NCBI GenBank assembly: GCA_050299855.1
Contig: JBNKWQ010000046.1
Span: 434,001 to 498,000 of the forward strand
Direction: 5' to 3'
From: Hahella sp050299855
Lineage (GTDB): Bacteria; Pseudomonadota; Gammaproteobacteria; Pseudomonadales; Oleiphilaceae
DNA: 64,000 bases
In this document: piece by piece, positions 34,823-43,228 of the stretch
Layout: the number at the start of each line of letters is the position of its first letter
Numbering within the stretch: position 1 is the stretch's first letter
The notes under the pieces: generated by a model
Databases searched by the model: none
Seen by the model: only the letters and a program-made list of their open reading frames with translations
What the model was told of the DNA's origin: nothing
Program-made: the position numbers and the translations under genes

Positions 34823-35533
34823 ATGAACAAGAACATAAAGCCTCCAGCTGTCAGCCAACTGGCGTTAAATCTTACCTCCCGGCCTGCAGCGGCCTTTGAC
34901 AATTTTGTTGAACCGGAAGGCAGCAAAATTGTTGTCACTCTCACCAGTTTTCTGGATGAGCATCAGGAAACAATCCTGTTTATTGCCGGCGATACCTCTA
35001 CCGGGAAAAGCCATTTATTACTTGCAGCCAGTCAGTTGTTTGAAGGTGGCGAGGCTTTTTATCTGCCGTTTTCAGAATTGATCCATATGGGGCCGGGTGT
35101 TTTGGAGGGTCTCGAACAATGTCGGTTGTTGTGTCTGGATGACTTGGACTTGATAGCCGGTGATCCCGCCTGGGAAGAGGCATTGTTTCATCTGTTCAAT
35201 CGTTGTCAGCAGCATCAGTGTCAGTGGATTGTCAGTGCGGTAAACACTCCCGGACATATGGAGCTTAAGCTACCTGACCTGAAGTCCAGGATGAGCTGGG
35301 GGCTTTTGATAAGGCTGCCTGCCCTGGATGAGGCGCTGCGTCTCCAGGTACTGGAGCAGCAGGCAAGGCACTTCGGGTTTTCTCTGAGTGATGAAGTGAA
35401 ACAATTCATCATTCGTCGTGCCCCAAGAGATCTGGGTACCCTGACGAAACTCCTGTATCAGATAGACCGTGCTTCCTTAGCTGAAAAACGAGCGATTACT
35501 GTCCCCTTTGTTAAGTCCATTACCGGCTGGTAA
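34823..35533 (+). CDS. hda: DnaA regulatory inactivator Hda
   Basis: AAA+ protein that, with the DNA-loaded sliding clamp, stimulates DnaA-ATP hydrolysis and prevents over-initiation. From the ATG at 34823 it has 236 residues. The N-terminal clamp-binding motif QLALNL lies at about residues 12-17. The Walker A is degenerate-looking but recognisable, AGDTSTGKSHLLLAA (about 56-70), and Walker B is LLCLDDLDLI (about 104-113). The C-terminal lid has RAPRDLGTLTKLLYQIDRAS. It follows the phosphatidyltransferase gene closely. Confidence 0.95.
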   Translation: MNKNIKPPAVSQLALNLTSRPAAAFDNFVEPEGSKIVVTLTSFLDEHQETILFIAGDTSTGKSHLLLAASQLFEGGEAFYLPFSELIHMGPGVLEGLEQCRLLCLDDLDLIAGDPAWEEALFHLFNRCQQHQCQWIVSAVNTPGHMELKLPDLKSRMSWGLLIRLPALDEALRLQVLEQQARHFGFSLSDEVKQFIIRRAPRDLGTLTKLLYQIDRASLAEKRAITVPFVKSITGW

Positions 35534-35630
35534 ATCCATCGGGATAGGGTTATTTATGGAAAGTCCAACTTCCTGTTGTTGCAGGATGGTATTGGTGTGG
35601 AATTATCCCAGGAGATGGGGTAAAACTGCG

Positions 35631-35690
35631 GTGGTCGTAACACAATAGCTGTAGCCGTAACACAATAACTGTAGCCGTAACACTCAATAA
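35631..35690. repeat. Three 20-bp tandem repeats before parA
   Basis: Units at 35631-35650, 35651-35670 and 35671-35690 share GT(A/G)G(C/T)CGTAACAC(A/T). The first two agree at 17 of 20 bases. The array ends about 70 bp upstream of the ParA start. Confidence 0.85.
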
Positions 35691-35758
35691 CCGTCCAGCA
35701 GCCTGATCATTTAGTTATCAGGTACATAAAACGAAAAATGAAAAGTATGGGGGATTCT

Positions 35759-36547
35759 ATGCGCAGGGTTATTTTTAACCAGAAAGGCGGTGTGGGGAAG
35801 TCCAGTATTACCTGTAACCTTGCGGCCATAAGTGCTGAGCAGGGCTCAAAAACTCTGGTGGTAGATCTTGATCCACAGGGTAATTCCAGTCTTTATCTGC
35901 TGGGCAAGAATCCAGCAGAACTGAAAGATACGGTGGCGGATTTCTTTGAACAGTCCGTTGCCTTCAATATTTTCAATAAGAAGGTGGATGATTTTATCCA
36001 TGCCACCCGTTTTCCCAATCTCTTTATCATGCCTGCCCACCCCGAGTTGGACTATCTTGAACGAAAGCTGGAAGCCAAGCATAAAATCTACAAGCTAAGG
36101 GATGCGCTGGGTAAGCTGGGCGAAACTTTCGACCGCATATTCATTGATACCGCACCGGCTTTGAATTTCTATACACGTTCGGCACTAATTGCTGCGGAGC
36201 GTTGCCTGATTCCCTTTGACTGCGACGATTTTTCCCGTCAGGCCCTCTATACCATTCTGGGTGAAATTCAGGATTTGCAGGAGGACCACAATCAAAATCT
36301 TAAAATTGAAGGGATACTGGCCAATCAGTTCCAGCCCAGGGCCACTCTGCCCCGCAAGATAATAGAAGATATGCTGGAGGAGGGGCTGCCTGTATTGCCG
36401 GTGCAATTAAACTCCTCCGTAAAAATGAAAGAATCACATCAGTCCCATGAGCCTTTGATCTATATGGCGCCAAAACATCCGCTGACCCAGCAATATGTTA
36501 CGCTCTATCAGGTGTTGCAAGGTGAGCCGGTAGCTGCGGAAGCTTAA
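35759..36547 (+). CDS. ParA family ATPase, no ParB partner nearby
   Basis: A ParA/MinD-type P-loop ATPase of 262 residues from the ATG at 35759, which has GGGGGA a few bases upstream; in-frame ATGs at 35738 and 35747 have none. Deviant Walker A is FNQKGGVGKSSITCNLAA (about 6-23), the switch segment is VVDLDPQGNSS, and Walker B-like DRIFIDTAPAL lies near 126-136. No parB follows; the next gene is yqcC. It is not the chromosomal parAB locus. Orphan ParA proteins position various cargos, so the partner is unknown. Short tandem repeats flank the gene on both sides. Confidence 0.85.
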   Translation: MRRVIFNQKGGVGKSSITCNLAAISAEQGSKTLVVDLDPQGNSSLYLLGKNPAELKDTVADFFEQSVAFNIFNKKVDDFIHATRFPNLFIMPAHPELDYLERKLEAKHKIYKLRDALGKLGETFDRIFIDTAPALNFYTRSALIAAERCLIPFDCDDFSRQALYTILGEIQDLQEDHNQNLKIEGILANQFQPRATLPRKIIEDMLEEGLPVLPVQLNSSVKMKESHQSHEPLIYMAPKHPLTQQYVTLYQVLQGEPVAAEA

Positions 36548-36586
36548 GTCGGTTACGTTGGACAGGAAATTTAATGCATTAGCTTT

Positions 36587-36626
36587 AGTTGCCATACAGA
36601 GACATAAGTTGCCATACAGAAGAGGT
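36587..36626. repeat. Two-copy 20-bp tandem repeat before yqcC
   Basis: AGTTGCCATACAGAGACATA (36587-36606) is repeated as AGTTGCCATACAGAAGAGGT (36607-36626). The second copy supplies the AGAGG ribosome site of the TTG-started yqcC gene. Confidence 0.7.
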
Positions 36627-36632
36627 TAAAGG

Positions 36633-36974
36633 TTGTCTGAACTACAGGTTTACTCAGAACTGGCGGATATACTACTGGAGCTGGAGGCAGAATTGAGACG
36701 CCTGAATCTCTGGAGTGATCAGCCGCCAGTCCCATCCGCTCTTGCCAGCACGGAACCCTTCTGTATCGACACTCTGGATTTTCATCAGTGGCTCCAGCAT
36801 GTACTGCTGGTGCGCATGAAGATGATAATTGAATCCCAGGCAACCTTACCCCAGGCCAGCGGTATCTTGGCCATGGCAGAAGAATGTTATCGGGACGAGC
36901 TGCACAAAATGTCTGATTTAATGGATTTGCTGCGGCAGTTTGACGTTGTGGTCAGCCGCCATAGCGCCTCTTGA
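36633..36974 (+). CDS. yqcC: YqcC family protein (DUF446)
   Basis: A 113-residue all-helical protein of the YqcC/DUF446 family. Diagnostic are LRRLNLWSDQPPVPSALAST (about 22-41), PFCIDTLDFHQWLQHVLLVRM (about 44-64) and MAEECYRDEL near the C-terminus. Its role is not established; in enterobacteria it neighbours truC. The TTG at 36633 has AGAGG upstream and no ATG fits better. It may be in one transcript with parA, 85 bp away, although the spacer carries a duplicated 20-bp unit. Confidence 0.88.
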   Translation: MSELQVYSELADILLELEAELRRLNLWSDQPPVPSALASTEPFCIDTLDFHQWLQHVLLVRMKMIIESQATLPQASGILAMAEECYRDELHKMSDLMDLLRQFDVVVSRHSAS

Positions 36975-37054
36975 GCAGGGAAGGGACGCTGTGACCTCTT
37001 GTAACCCACTCTAACGCAGGGCTTCTTCCAAATGGTGAGTTGTCGGCCTGCTGG

Positions 37055-37711
37055 TTAATCATCTTTTTCCAATATCCCGGCGATGCAGGATTGGAGCTTC
37101 GGTATAACTTCTGTCTCAAACCAGGGGCGTTGCTTCAACCACCGGGTATTGCGTGGTGAGGGGTGAGGTAGAGGGATGAAGCGGGGAAACCACTGTTGCC
37201 AGTTTGCCACATTATCCGTCAGTGACGCTTTGGCATCCGGCAAGTAGGCCTGTTGTGCGTACTGGCCGATCAATAGCGTGGTCTCCACCGTAGGCATCAA
37301 TGCCAGCACTTTCTGGTGCCAGTGTAGCCGACATTCTTTACGAGGTGGCAGGTCACCACTCTTTCCTTTGCCGGGGTAACAATACCCCATGGGCATGATG
37401 GCAACCCGATTGAGGTCGTAAAAGGTTTCATCGTCCATGGCCAGCCAGCAGCGCAGCCGTTGTCCGCTGGGGTCGTTCCAGGGAATGCCTGTCTTATGGA
37501 CCCTGGTGCCCGGCGCCTGGCCGATTATCAGCAGGCGGGCTGTCATGGATAACCTCACCACCGGGTTAGGATCCAGGTGGTCCTCGCAAATCCGGCACTG
37601 GCGGATATCCTCAATTAAAGTCGCCAGGTGGTGTCCTTCGTTGATGTGCGGAATTGGTGGCTGAGTTTCCGCGCTTTCGGTTGTCAGCACAGTTTCTATC
37701 AAGTCTCCCAT
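37055..37711 (-). CDS. Uracil-DNA glycosylase family protein
   Basis: A 218-residue member of the uracil-DNA glycosylase superfamily. Motif 1 is LLIIGQAPGTRVHKTGIPW (about 60-78), and the other active-site strand is near IPLPHPSPRNTRWL (about 175-188), the HPSP motif. CRICEDHLDPNP near residue 39 resembles the N-terminal Cys pair of Fe-S containing types, but a full four-Cys set is not evident. It probably acts on damaged or uracil-containing DNA; the exact substrate is uncertain. It is 7 bp downstream of thpR and possibly co-transcribed with it. Confidence 0.87.
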   Translation of the reverse strand: MGDLIETVLTTESAETQPPIPHINEGHHLATLIEDIRQCRICEDHLDPNPVVRLSMTARLLIIGQAPGTRVHKTGIPWNDPSGQRLRCWLAMDDETFYDLNRVAIMPMGYCYPGKGKSGDLPPRKECRLHWHQKVLALMPTVETTLLIGQYAQQAYLPDAKASLTDNVANWQQWFPRFIPLPHPSPRNTRWLKQRPWFETEVIPKLQSCIAGILEKDD

Positions 37712-37718
37712 AGTGCTC

Positions 37719-38294
37719 TCAAAGCGTTGTCCGCTGATTGTCGGTCATTAGATTGAAGGTTTTTTCGATTCGGTATTCTGACCCATCCGGTGTTGTCCTG
37801 CTGCTAAACAGGCATACGGAAACAACCGGCAAAGAAAAGTCCGTGCCTATATTCACTGCAGGGGGTAGATGCAGATTGTTTTGTAGTCTCGCCAGGGTGA
37901 TATGTGGGCGATAGCGCCTTTTCTCCATCGCCAGGCCCACTGATTTACAAAGGTCAACCGTGGCTGAATGTAACTCTTGCAGGGCCGGTGGGCTATCCAA
38001 CTCCAGGACCCAGCATTTGGGTTTTCGGTGTGATGGTAGTAGGGTTGTGGCGAGCCCGGCGAGTTCAAAAGAGGCGGTGCTTTTAACCAGGGGGGGAATT
38101 TTAGCGCTGAGTGCATCGATCTGTGACTCTGTCGCGTTGCCTAGAAAGGCAAGAGTCAGATGCAATTGGTTCCTGGTCTGCCAGCGAAGACAATGGTTCG
38201 TTTCCTGGGTGAGAGTGCCGCTGATGTCGGCAATGAGGTTTAGCAGGGAATCCAGGCCGGCCGCATCGGGCTTGATACCAAGAAAGCAGCGCAT
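37719..38294 (-). CDS. thpR: RNA 2',3'-cyclic phosphodiesterase (LigT family)
   Basis: 2H-phosphoesterase that opens 2',3'-cyclic phosphates on RNA ends. The 191-residue protein has both HxTx motifs: HLTLAFLG (about 45-52) and HITLARLQ (about 130-137), each lining the catalytic cleft. The N-terminus MRCFLGIKP is typical of ThpR. The DUF1289 gene lies just upstream (3 bp), the glycosylase gene just downstream, all on the - strand. Confidence 0.93.
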   Translation of the reverse strand: MRCFLGIKPDAAGLDSLLNLIADISGTLTQETNHCLRWQTRNQLHLTLAFLGNATESQIDALSAKIPPLVKSTASFELAGLATTLLPSHRKPKCWVLELDSPPALQELHSATVDLCKSVGLAMEKRRYRPHITLARLQNNLHLPPAVNIGTDFSLPVVSVCLFSSRTTPDGSEYRIEKTFNLMTDNQRTTL

Positions 38295-38296
38295 GA

Positions 38297-38527
38297 TCAG
38301 GGGTTGCCGGCATTAATGCCTGGCGCAGAGTTTGGGTTGCCCTGCTGATTCCGGCGATGGTTGAGTTCCGCAATCAGGGTAAGTTTCTCTGCCACGCTCA
38401 TTTTGTGCCAGTTGAGAATTTCATCAAGGGTGCGTTTGCAGCCGCAACAAACATCATACTGATCCAGACAGCAATTGCGTACACAGGGATTCAGGTCGGG
38501 AGCTGCTTTGTGTCGATGGAGGTTCAT
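38297..38527 (-). CDS. DUF1289 family small Cys-rich protein
   Basis: A 76-residue protein with the DUF1289 pattern: PCVRNCCLDQYDVCCGCKRTLDEILNW (about 14-40), then MSVAEK. The cysteines (C-x3-C ... C-x2-C) look able to bind a metal or an Fe-S cluster, but no function is assigned to the family. It is 3 bp downstream of the GGDEF/EAL gene and 3 bp upstream of thpR, so it is embedded in a - strand operon. Confidence 0.85.
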   Translation of the reverse strand: MNLHRHKAAPDLNPCVRNCCLDQYDVCCGCKRTLDEILNWHKMSVAEKLTLIAELNHRRNQQGNPNSAPGINAGNP

Positions 38528-38530
38528 TGG

Positions 38531-41266
38531 CTAGCTATTCAGAGGCAGGCGGATTTGGTTACCTTCCGCTGCAATCCGGCCATGCCTGAGACCATCGAAG
38601 AAGACCGGCAGCATAGTGGAGGACATGGGATGAGAGTACAGGTGTCCCTGTACGTAGCGCACACTGTTTTGGCGGAAGAAATCTTCCTGTTCCGGGCGTT
38701 CGATACCCTCGATAATCACCCGGATGTTCATCTTGTGGGCAATGGCTACCAGGGTTTCTGAGATCGCTATATCAATATCCTCACCCGGTACGTTGCGAAC
38801 CAGGGCACGATCAATTTTTAATGCATCAATCGGGAGGCGTGCCAGCGTCGAAACAGAAGACAGCCCGGAACCAAAACTGTCGATGGTAATTTTAAGTCCC
38901 AGGACTTTTAGCTGTTGCAACCGCTCATCTGCCTCCTGCTGGTTGTGGAGAAGTACAGACTCAGCAATTTCAAGGCAAATATAGCTCGGATCAATATGGG
39001 TTTCGCTCAAAGCTATATTCAGTGTGGCGATTAATTCGGGGTGATAGAACTGGCGTGGTGAAATATTGACCGCTACCTGCACCGGATGCTGGCTCATGGC
39101 CTGAATGGCCCGGCACTGCAGGCAGGCATTATAGATGACCCATTGCCCCAGGGCCGGTAGCAGTCCACACTGTTCGGCGACATCGATAAATTCGACGGGG
39201 GCCAGAACACCGCGGGTTGGGTGATTCCAGCGTAGCAATGCTTCCAACCCCATGACCCGGTTGGTTTCCAGATCAATCTGTGGCTGGTAGAAAATGTCGA
39301 ACTGATGCTGCTCGATGGCTGCGCGAAGTTCCTGCTCAGTATTCAGTAGCAGTTCCAGTTCGTCGTTCATTTCCTTGCGGTAGACCTGAATATTGTTACG
39401 GCCGGCACTCTTGGCCCGATACATCGCCATGTCAGCATTTTTCAACAGTACGGAGTAATCCTTGCCATCTTTCGGGGCAATGGTGATACCAATGCTTGTG
39501 GTGATCACCAACTGTTGGCTGGGAAGGTCAATGGGGCGTGTAATGCTTTCCAGTAGGTTTTGGCCAACCCTCAGGCAGCCTTCTTCACCGTTGACTTTAT
39601 TCAGCAGAATGGCAAATTCATCGCCACCAAGCCGGGCAATGGTGTCCACATCACGGATACATTCTTTCAGGCGGCGACAGATTTCCTTCAGTAGCTCGTC
39701 ACCGGCATCATGCCCCAGGGTGTCGTTGATACGCTTGAAATGGTCAATATCCAGACTGATCAAGCCCATCTGGTCCTGGTTACGGGTAGCCAGCTTAAGG
39801 GCTTGGTTGCAACGGTCTTCAAACAAACGGCGGTTGGCGGCACCGGTCAGGACATCATAGTGTGCCAGAAAATGCAGCTGGTTCTGGGTCTGTCGTATCG
39901 GCGTAATGTTCTGGCCAATAATCACCACCTGCGGCGAGTCGTCTTCCTCGTCCATGACTCTGTTAATGTTCCAGAGCATGACGTGCTCACTAGCGTCCTG
40001 GGCCCTGACTTCAGTTTCAAAGTTCTCTACCGGGATGCCGGTTTCCAGTACTTTCTTGATTTTCCACTCGGTCTCGTCACGAAACTCCTTAGGAACAAAG
40101 GCGTCGATATAGTTGCGACCGTATATGTCTTCACGGTTATAACCAAACAAGCGGGCAGAGGCATCATTCCACTGCAGAATGCGAAACTCGCCATCCATAA
40201 CCACGATGGGGCTGCCGGCGGTTTCAATCAGGGCACGATAGCGTCTTGACGTCAGGCGAAAGGATTTTTCAGCCTGTTTGCGGATGGTGACCTCGTTTTG
40301 GAGCTCATGGTTCATCAGCTCCAGGTCCCGGGTGCGTTGTATGACCATTTCTTCCAGCCTGCCTTCCATACGACTGCGGTCTGCAGTCAGGGCCCCGAGA
40401 TAGAAACTGGAGAAGACAAATACTGCCACCTCCAGATGCAGCAGGTTCAGGGTATCCAGCTCAGGAAGAGGGTGATAGAGATTAAGGCCCACCACGCCGA
40501 CAATGCCGGCCAGTGAAGCTGCCATGACGCTGTAATAGTGTTGGAACCGCAGATTTGACCAGATAATGAGGGGTAACAAGGCAAAAATCAGAAAACCGCC
40601 GTGGTCGATAATCAGCTTGCCTACGACCAAAAGTAACGAAATCCAGCCTATCACTTCGATAAAATGATTGATCAGGAATTCGGAGACTTTGAGCTCTTTC
40701 TGATACTGCAAATACAAAGGGACTACCAGCAGCGCTGGCAGGCTGACGGCAAAAAACAGCATGCTAACCAGAGAAAATGGTGAAGCGCTATTATGTAACA
40801 GCTGGGCAAGCCCCAGGCTGGTAATGCTCGCTGCGGCCGCACTACTGACCGTCAGGCTGATCAGTAGCCTCAGAAAGCCCGCTTCTGATCGGTGCTCAGG
40901 CCCTGGCGTTTCCAGCCAGCGGTAAAGCCTGGCAAAAAGATAGGCATGAGCAAACAGAAAGGTCCCAATGAGTAAAGTGGTGAGAACGTTGACCAACGGA
41001 TCTTCGGAGGCAATGGTCAGGGTGGCGACCACACCGGCCGCCAAGGCTGAAGCAATGGCCAGTATCAAGGTGTGCCGGTGCGAGGTAATAAACAGCAGAC
41101 ACAGAAAGGCGCTGACGGGGAAAAACAATGGAGGCAGGCCTGGGGGGGTAGTAAGCAGCTGGCTTGTGATGGCCAATAGAAGTCCGCAGCCAAGCAGAGT
41201 TAGGCTGCTAAGGTGTGACCATCCTCTGCCATGTGTGTCCTTGTGCTTGAGTACTGGTTCTGACAT
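38531..41266 (-). CDS. Membrane MASE1-PAS-GGDEF-EAL protein, EAL site altered
   Basis: A 911-residue cyclic-di-GMP signalling protein. The N-terminal third (about 1-310) has eight or so membrane segments of MASE1 type. A coiled linker leads to a PAS domain (about 345-465). The GGDEF domain (about 470-635) has an intact GGDEF and an upstream RxxD product-inhibition site (RDVD), so cyclase activity is likely. The EAL domain (about 655-900) keeps the EAL of GLEALLRW, the Asn of NISPRQF and the Lys of LKIDRAL. However, the loop normally reading DDFGTG is DSFGSG, losing one metal-binding Asp; phosphodiesterase activity may be weak or absent. The sensed signal is unknown. Confidence 0.93.
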   Translation of the reverse strand: MSEPVLKHKDTHGRGWSHLSSLTLLGCGLLLAITSQLLTTPPGLPPLFFPVSAFLCLLFITSHRHTLILAIASALAAGVVATLTIASEDPLVNVLTTLLIGTFLFAHAYLFARLYRWLETPGPEHRSEAGFLRLLISLTVSSAAAASITSLGLAQLLHNSASPFSLVSMLFFAVSLPALLVVPLYLQYQKELKVSEFLINHFIEVIGWISLLLVVGKLIIDHGGFLIFALLPLIIWSNLRFQHYYSVMAASLAGIVGVVGLNLYHPLPELDTLNLLHLEVAVFVFSSFYLGALTADRSRMEGRLEEMVIQRTRDLELMNHELQNEVTIRKQAEKSFRLTSRRYRALIETAGSPIVVMDGEFRILQWNDASARLFGYNREDIYGRNYIDAFVPKEFRDETEWKIKKVLETGIPVENFETEVRAQDASEHVMLWNINRVMDEEDDSPQVVIIGQNITPIRQTQNQLHFLAHYDVLTGAANRRLFEDRCNQALKLATRNQDQMGLISLDIDHFKRINDTLGHDAGDELLKEICRRLKECIRDVDTIARLGGDEFAILLNKVNGEEGCLRVGQNLLESITRPIDLPSQQLVITTSIGITIAPKDGKDYSVLLKNADMAMYRAKSAGRNNIQVYRKEMNDELELLLNTEQELRAAIEQHQFDIFYQPQIDLETNRVMGLEALLRWNHPTRGVLAPVEFIDVAEQCGLLPALGQWVIYNACLQCRAIQAMSQHPVQVAVNISPRQFYHPELIATLNIALSETHIDPSYICLEIAESVLLHNQQEADERLQQLKVLGLKITIDSFGSGLSSVSTLARLPIDALKIDRALVRNVPGEDIDIAISETLVAIAHKMNIRVIIEGIERPEQEDFFRQNSVRYVQGHLYSHPMSSTMLPVFFDGLRHGRIAAEGNQIRLPLNS

Positions 41267-41268
41267 AT

Positions 41269-41466
41269 CTAATTCGACAGAAAGGATCTCTCTCCATCGT
41301 CCCTGGCAAATCCGCCTGTATGATTAAGGCGGGTCTGGATACGATCCTGCCTTGCAAATACCAAGGAGTAGCCACACTGAATTAAATAGTCTGCAAACTG
41401 TCTACAGGCTTCCCTGGTAGTAAGTGCTGTCTCAATAAAGCGTAGACCAATTGTAGCAAAAGTCAT
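41269..41466 (-). CDS. Possible small protein between nadC and the GGDEF/EAL gene
   Basis: An open frame of 65 codons, MTFATIGLRFIETALTTREA and onward, ends 2 bp before the GGDEF/EAL start. The sequence reads like coding text (amphipathic helices), but I recognise no family and see no ribosome site. It fills the 230-bp spacer 41267-41496 completely. It could instead be chance. Confidence 0.28.
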   Translation of the reverse strand: MTFATIGLRFIETALTTREACRQFADYLIQCGYSLVFARQDRIQTRLNHTGGFARDDGERSFLSN

Positions 41467-41496
41467 GGCTGCAGGTCGCTCTGATAAGACGCCAAA

Positions 41497-42348
41497 TCAG
41501 ATTTTCTCCTGCATTCGCATGGATAAATCTATAGCCTGACAGTGCTTGGTGATAGCGCCCAGGGATATATAGTCAACACCTGTCTCGGCGATCGCTATCA
41601 GGGTGTCGTCGTCGATACCTCCTGAAGCTTCGAGCTTCACTTTTCCATCCGCCAGGGTGACCGCTTTGGACATGGTTGCCAGATCGAAGTTGTCCAGCAT
41701 GACAATGTCCGCCCCGGCCAGGATGGCTTCTTCCAGTTGCGGTAACGACTCCACTTCAACTTCTATAAGCTTGCCGGGAGCTGCCTGTTGCGCCGTTTTA
41801 ATTGCCATGGTGATGCTGCCGCAGGCCATAATGTGATTTTCCTTGATCAGGAAGGCATCCCAGAGACCCAGGCGATGATTCTGGCAGCCGCCGCAGCGGG
41901 CGGCATATTTTTGCGCAAACCGAAGTCCGGGCAAAGTCTTGCGTGTGTCGAGAATCTTTGCCCGGGTATGGGCCACCATGGCAGCGAAATGGTGAGCGGC
42001 AGTTGCGGTGCCGGATAAGGTCTGCAGGAAGTTTAATGCAGGCCGCTCACCAGTAAGAATAGCTCTGGCATTACCGCTGATTTCAAATAGAGTCTGGTTG
42101 GCCACTACTTTGTCACCATCCTGTGCCAGCCAATGTACTTCCAGCTTAGCATCAACCTGGCGGAATACTTCGTTCACCCATGCCTGGCCACAGAGAATTG
42201 CGGGTTCACGTGTAATTACCCGCGCCCTGGCCTGATCGTCTGCATTTATCAGTTGCGCGGTGATATCACCGCTGCCTACATCTTCAGCCAGCGCTTTTGC
42301 GGCATCCTGTTGCAGGCTTTGGCATACGAGTTCGTCAAGGGTCATCAT
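41497..42348 (-). CDS. nadC: Nicotinate-nucleotide pyrophosphorylase (carboxylating)
   Basis: Quinolinate phosphoribosyltransferase, making nicotinate mononucleotide in NAD synthesis. The 283-residue protein has EDVGSGDITAQLI (about 22-34), RPALNFLQTLSGTAT (about 101-115), and DTRKTLPGLRFAQKYAARCGGCQNHRLGLWDAFLIK with the Arg/Lys/His substrate site (about 135-170). The C-terminal ASGGIDDDTL and GVDYISLGAITKH hold the phosphate. It is followed on the - strand by the signalling gene cluster, and preceded by the retropepsin-like gene. Confidence 0.98.
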   Translation of the reverse strand: MMTLDELVCQSLQQDAAKALAEDVGSGDITAQLINADDQARARVITREPAILCGQAWVNEVFRQVDAKLEVHWLAQDGDKVVANQTLFEISGNARAILTGERPALNFLQTLSGTATAAHHFAAMVAHTRAKILDTRKTLPGLRFAQKYAARCGGCQNHRLGLWDAFLIKENHIMACGSITMAIKTAQQAAPGKLIEVEVESLPQLEEAILAGADIVMLDNFDLATMSKAVTLADGKVKLEASGGIDDDTLIAIAETGVDYISLGAITKHCQAIDLSMRMQEKI

Positions 42349-42401
42349 TGGGGGATCTGATCTCTTTCGGTAATTGATGGGTATTTTAGACCTGGAATTG
42401 T

Positions 42402-42929
42402 TTATTCGCTGCGTAATATAAGCTTATCGCCCTGTTGGGAGAAGGATAGATGGCGCAGGGCGCTCATCCCCAGCAAAATTTCCTGGTCTGCATCCATTCC
42501 CGGGAGAATGGTGGCATTTACCTGAGTCAGGGTAAATGGTCCAAGCTCCAGTTGATCAATTCGTGTGCGGTAGGCGGTGGAGGTGCCATTGGCGGTTTGT
42601 ACATGAGTTGTCCCCAAGTAAGGCAATTTCAACTCTTTTGCCAACTGTTCAGGTACTGCCACCTGCGTAGCGCCGGTATCCACCAGAAAGTCTGCCGGCT
42701 GCTGGTTGATTTTTCCGGTAAACAGATAGTGCCCATAGCGGTTGCGCTGTAGTACCAGTTGATCCTGGCCATTGCTTCCCTGAACAACTTCCAATGATTG
42801 GTTCGGGTTGCGTTGTTTGTCTTCCCAGAACCCGAAAATCTGGGTCAAAAGCAATAGGCCAATGACCCAGGCTGCGATCATCATCAACTTGCCGGTTTGT
42901 TGGGGAGTGCCTGACTTTTCCTGTTCCAT
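42402..42929 (-). CDS. Membrane-anchored retropepsin-like aspartic protease
   Basis: A 175-residue clan AA protein with one N-terminal membrane helix (MMIAAWVIGLLLLTQIFGF, about 16-34) and a single retropepsin-type domain. The catalytic Asp is in FLVDTGATQVAVP (about 82-94), and the second hydrophobic-hydrophobic-Gly is in EILLGMSALRHL. One catalytic Asp per chain implies homodimer activity. Family members occur next to nadC in several gammaproteobacteria; the target protein is unknown. It starts the - strand group that runs into nadC. Confidence 0.85.
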   Translation of the reverse strand: MEQEKSGTPQQTGKLMMIAAWVIGLLLLTQIFGFWEDKQRNPNQSLEVVQGSNGQDQLVLQRNRYGHYLFTGKINQQPADFLVDTGATQVAVPEQLAKELKLPYLGTTHVQTANGTSTAYRTRIDQLELGPFTLTQVNATILPGMDADQEILLGMSALRHLSFSQQGDKLILRSE

Positions 42930-43160
42930 GTTCTATCTCACTGCAGCGACGGCGTCATTGTAACTGATTGCTGGTTTACGACAAACGTCATGGTAGAAGC
43001 CGGGCGATTAGTAGTTTAAAGGGCAATTTGAGGAAGGCTTCATATATTAAAAAATGGCAACAATGCAAAAAAGAATGTGATGTCCATCGCTAAGCTACAT
43101 TTTGCAACAAACGGCGAGAATATGACGGTATATACTCCATTCAATGACAAAATATTGTCG

Positions 43161-43198
43161 TTACCTGACAATCTTTGTCAGCTACACTTATCAGGTAA
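43161..43198. promoter_or_regulatory. Overlapping inverted repeats upstream of the DUF1631 gene
   Basis: TTACCTGA (43161-43168) and TCAGGTAA (43191-43198) are perfect inverted arms, and inside them CTGACAA (43165-43171) and TTGTCAG (43175-43181) form a 7-bp hairpin. A -10-like TACACT (43183-43188) sits between. The arrangement resembles an operator over a promoter for the DUF1631 gene, whose ATG is at 43229. Confidence 0.5.
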
Positions 43199-43228
43199 AG
43201 GATGCTCAAAGGCATACTGGAGATTCAA

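Noticed and set aside
35759..36974. Chromosomal parAB partition locus
   Set aside because: There is no ParB, and no parS-like sequence was recognised; the next gene is a YqcC homologue.
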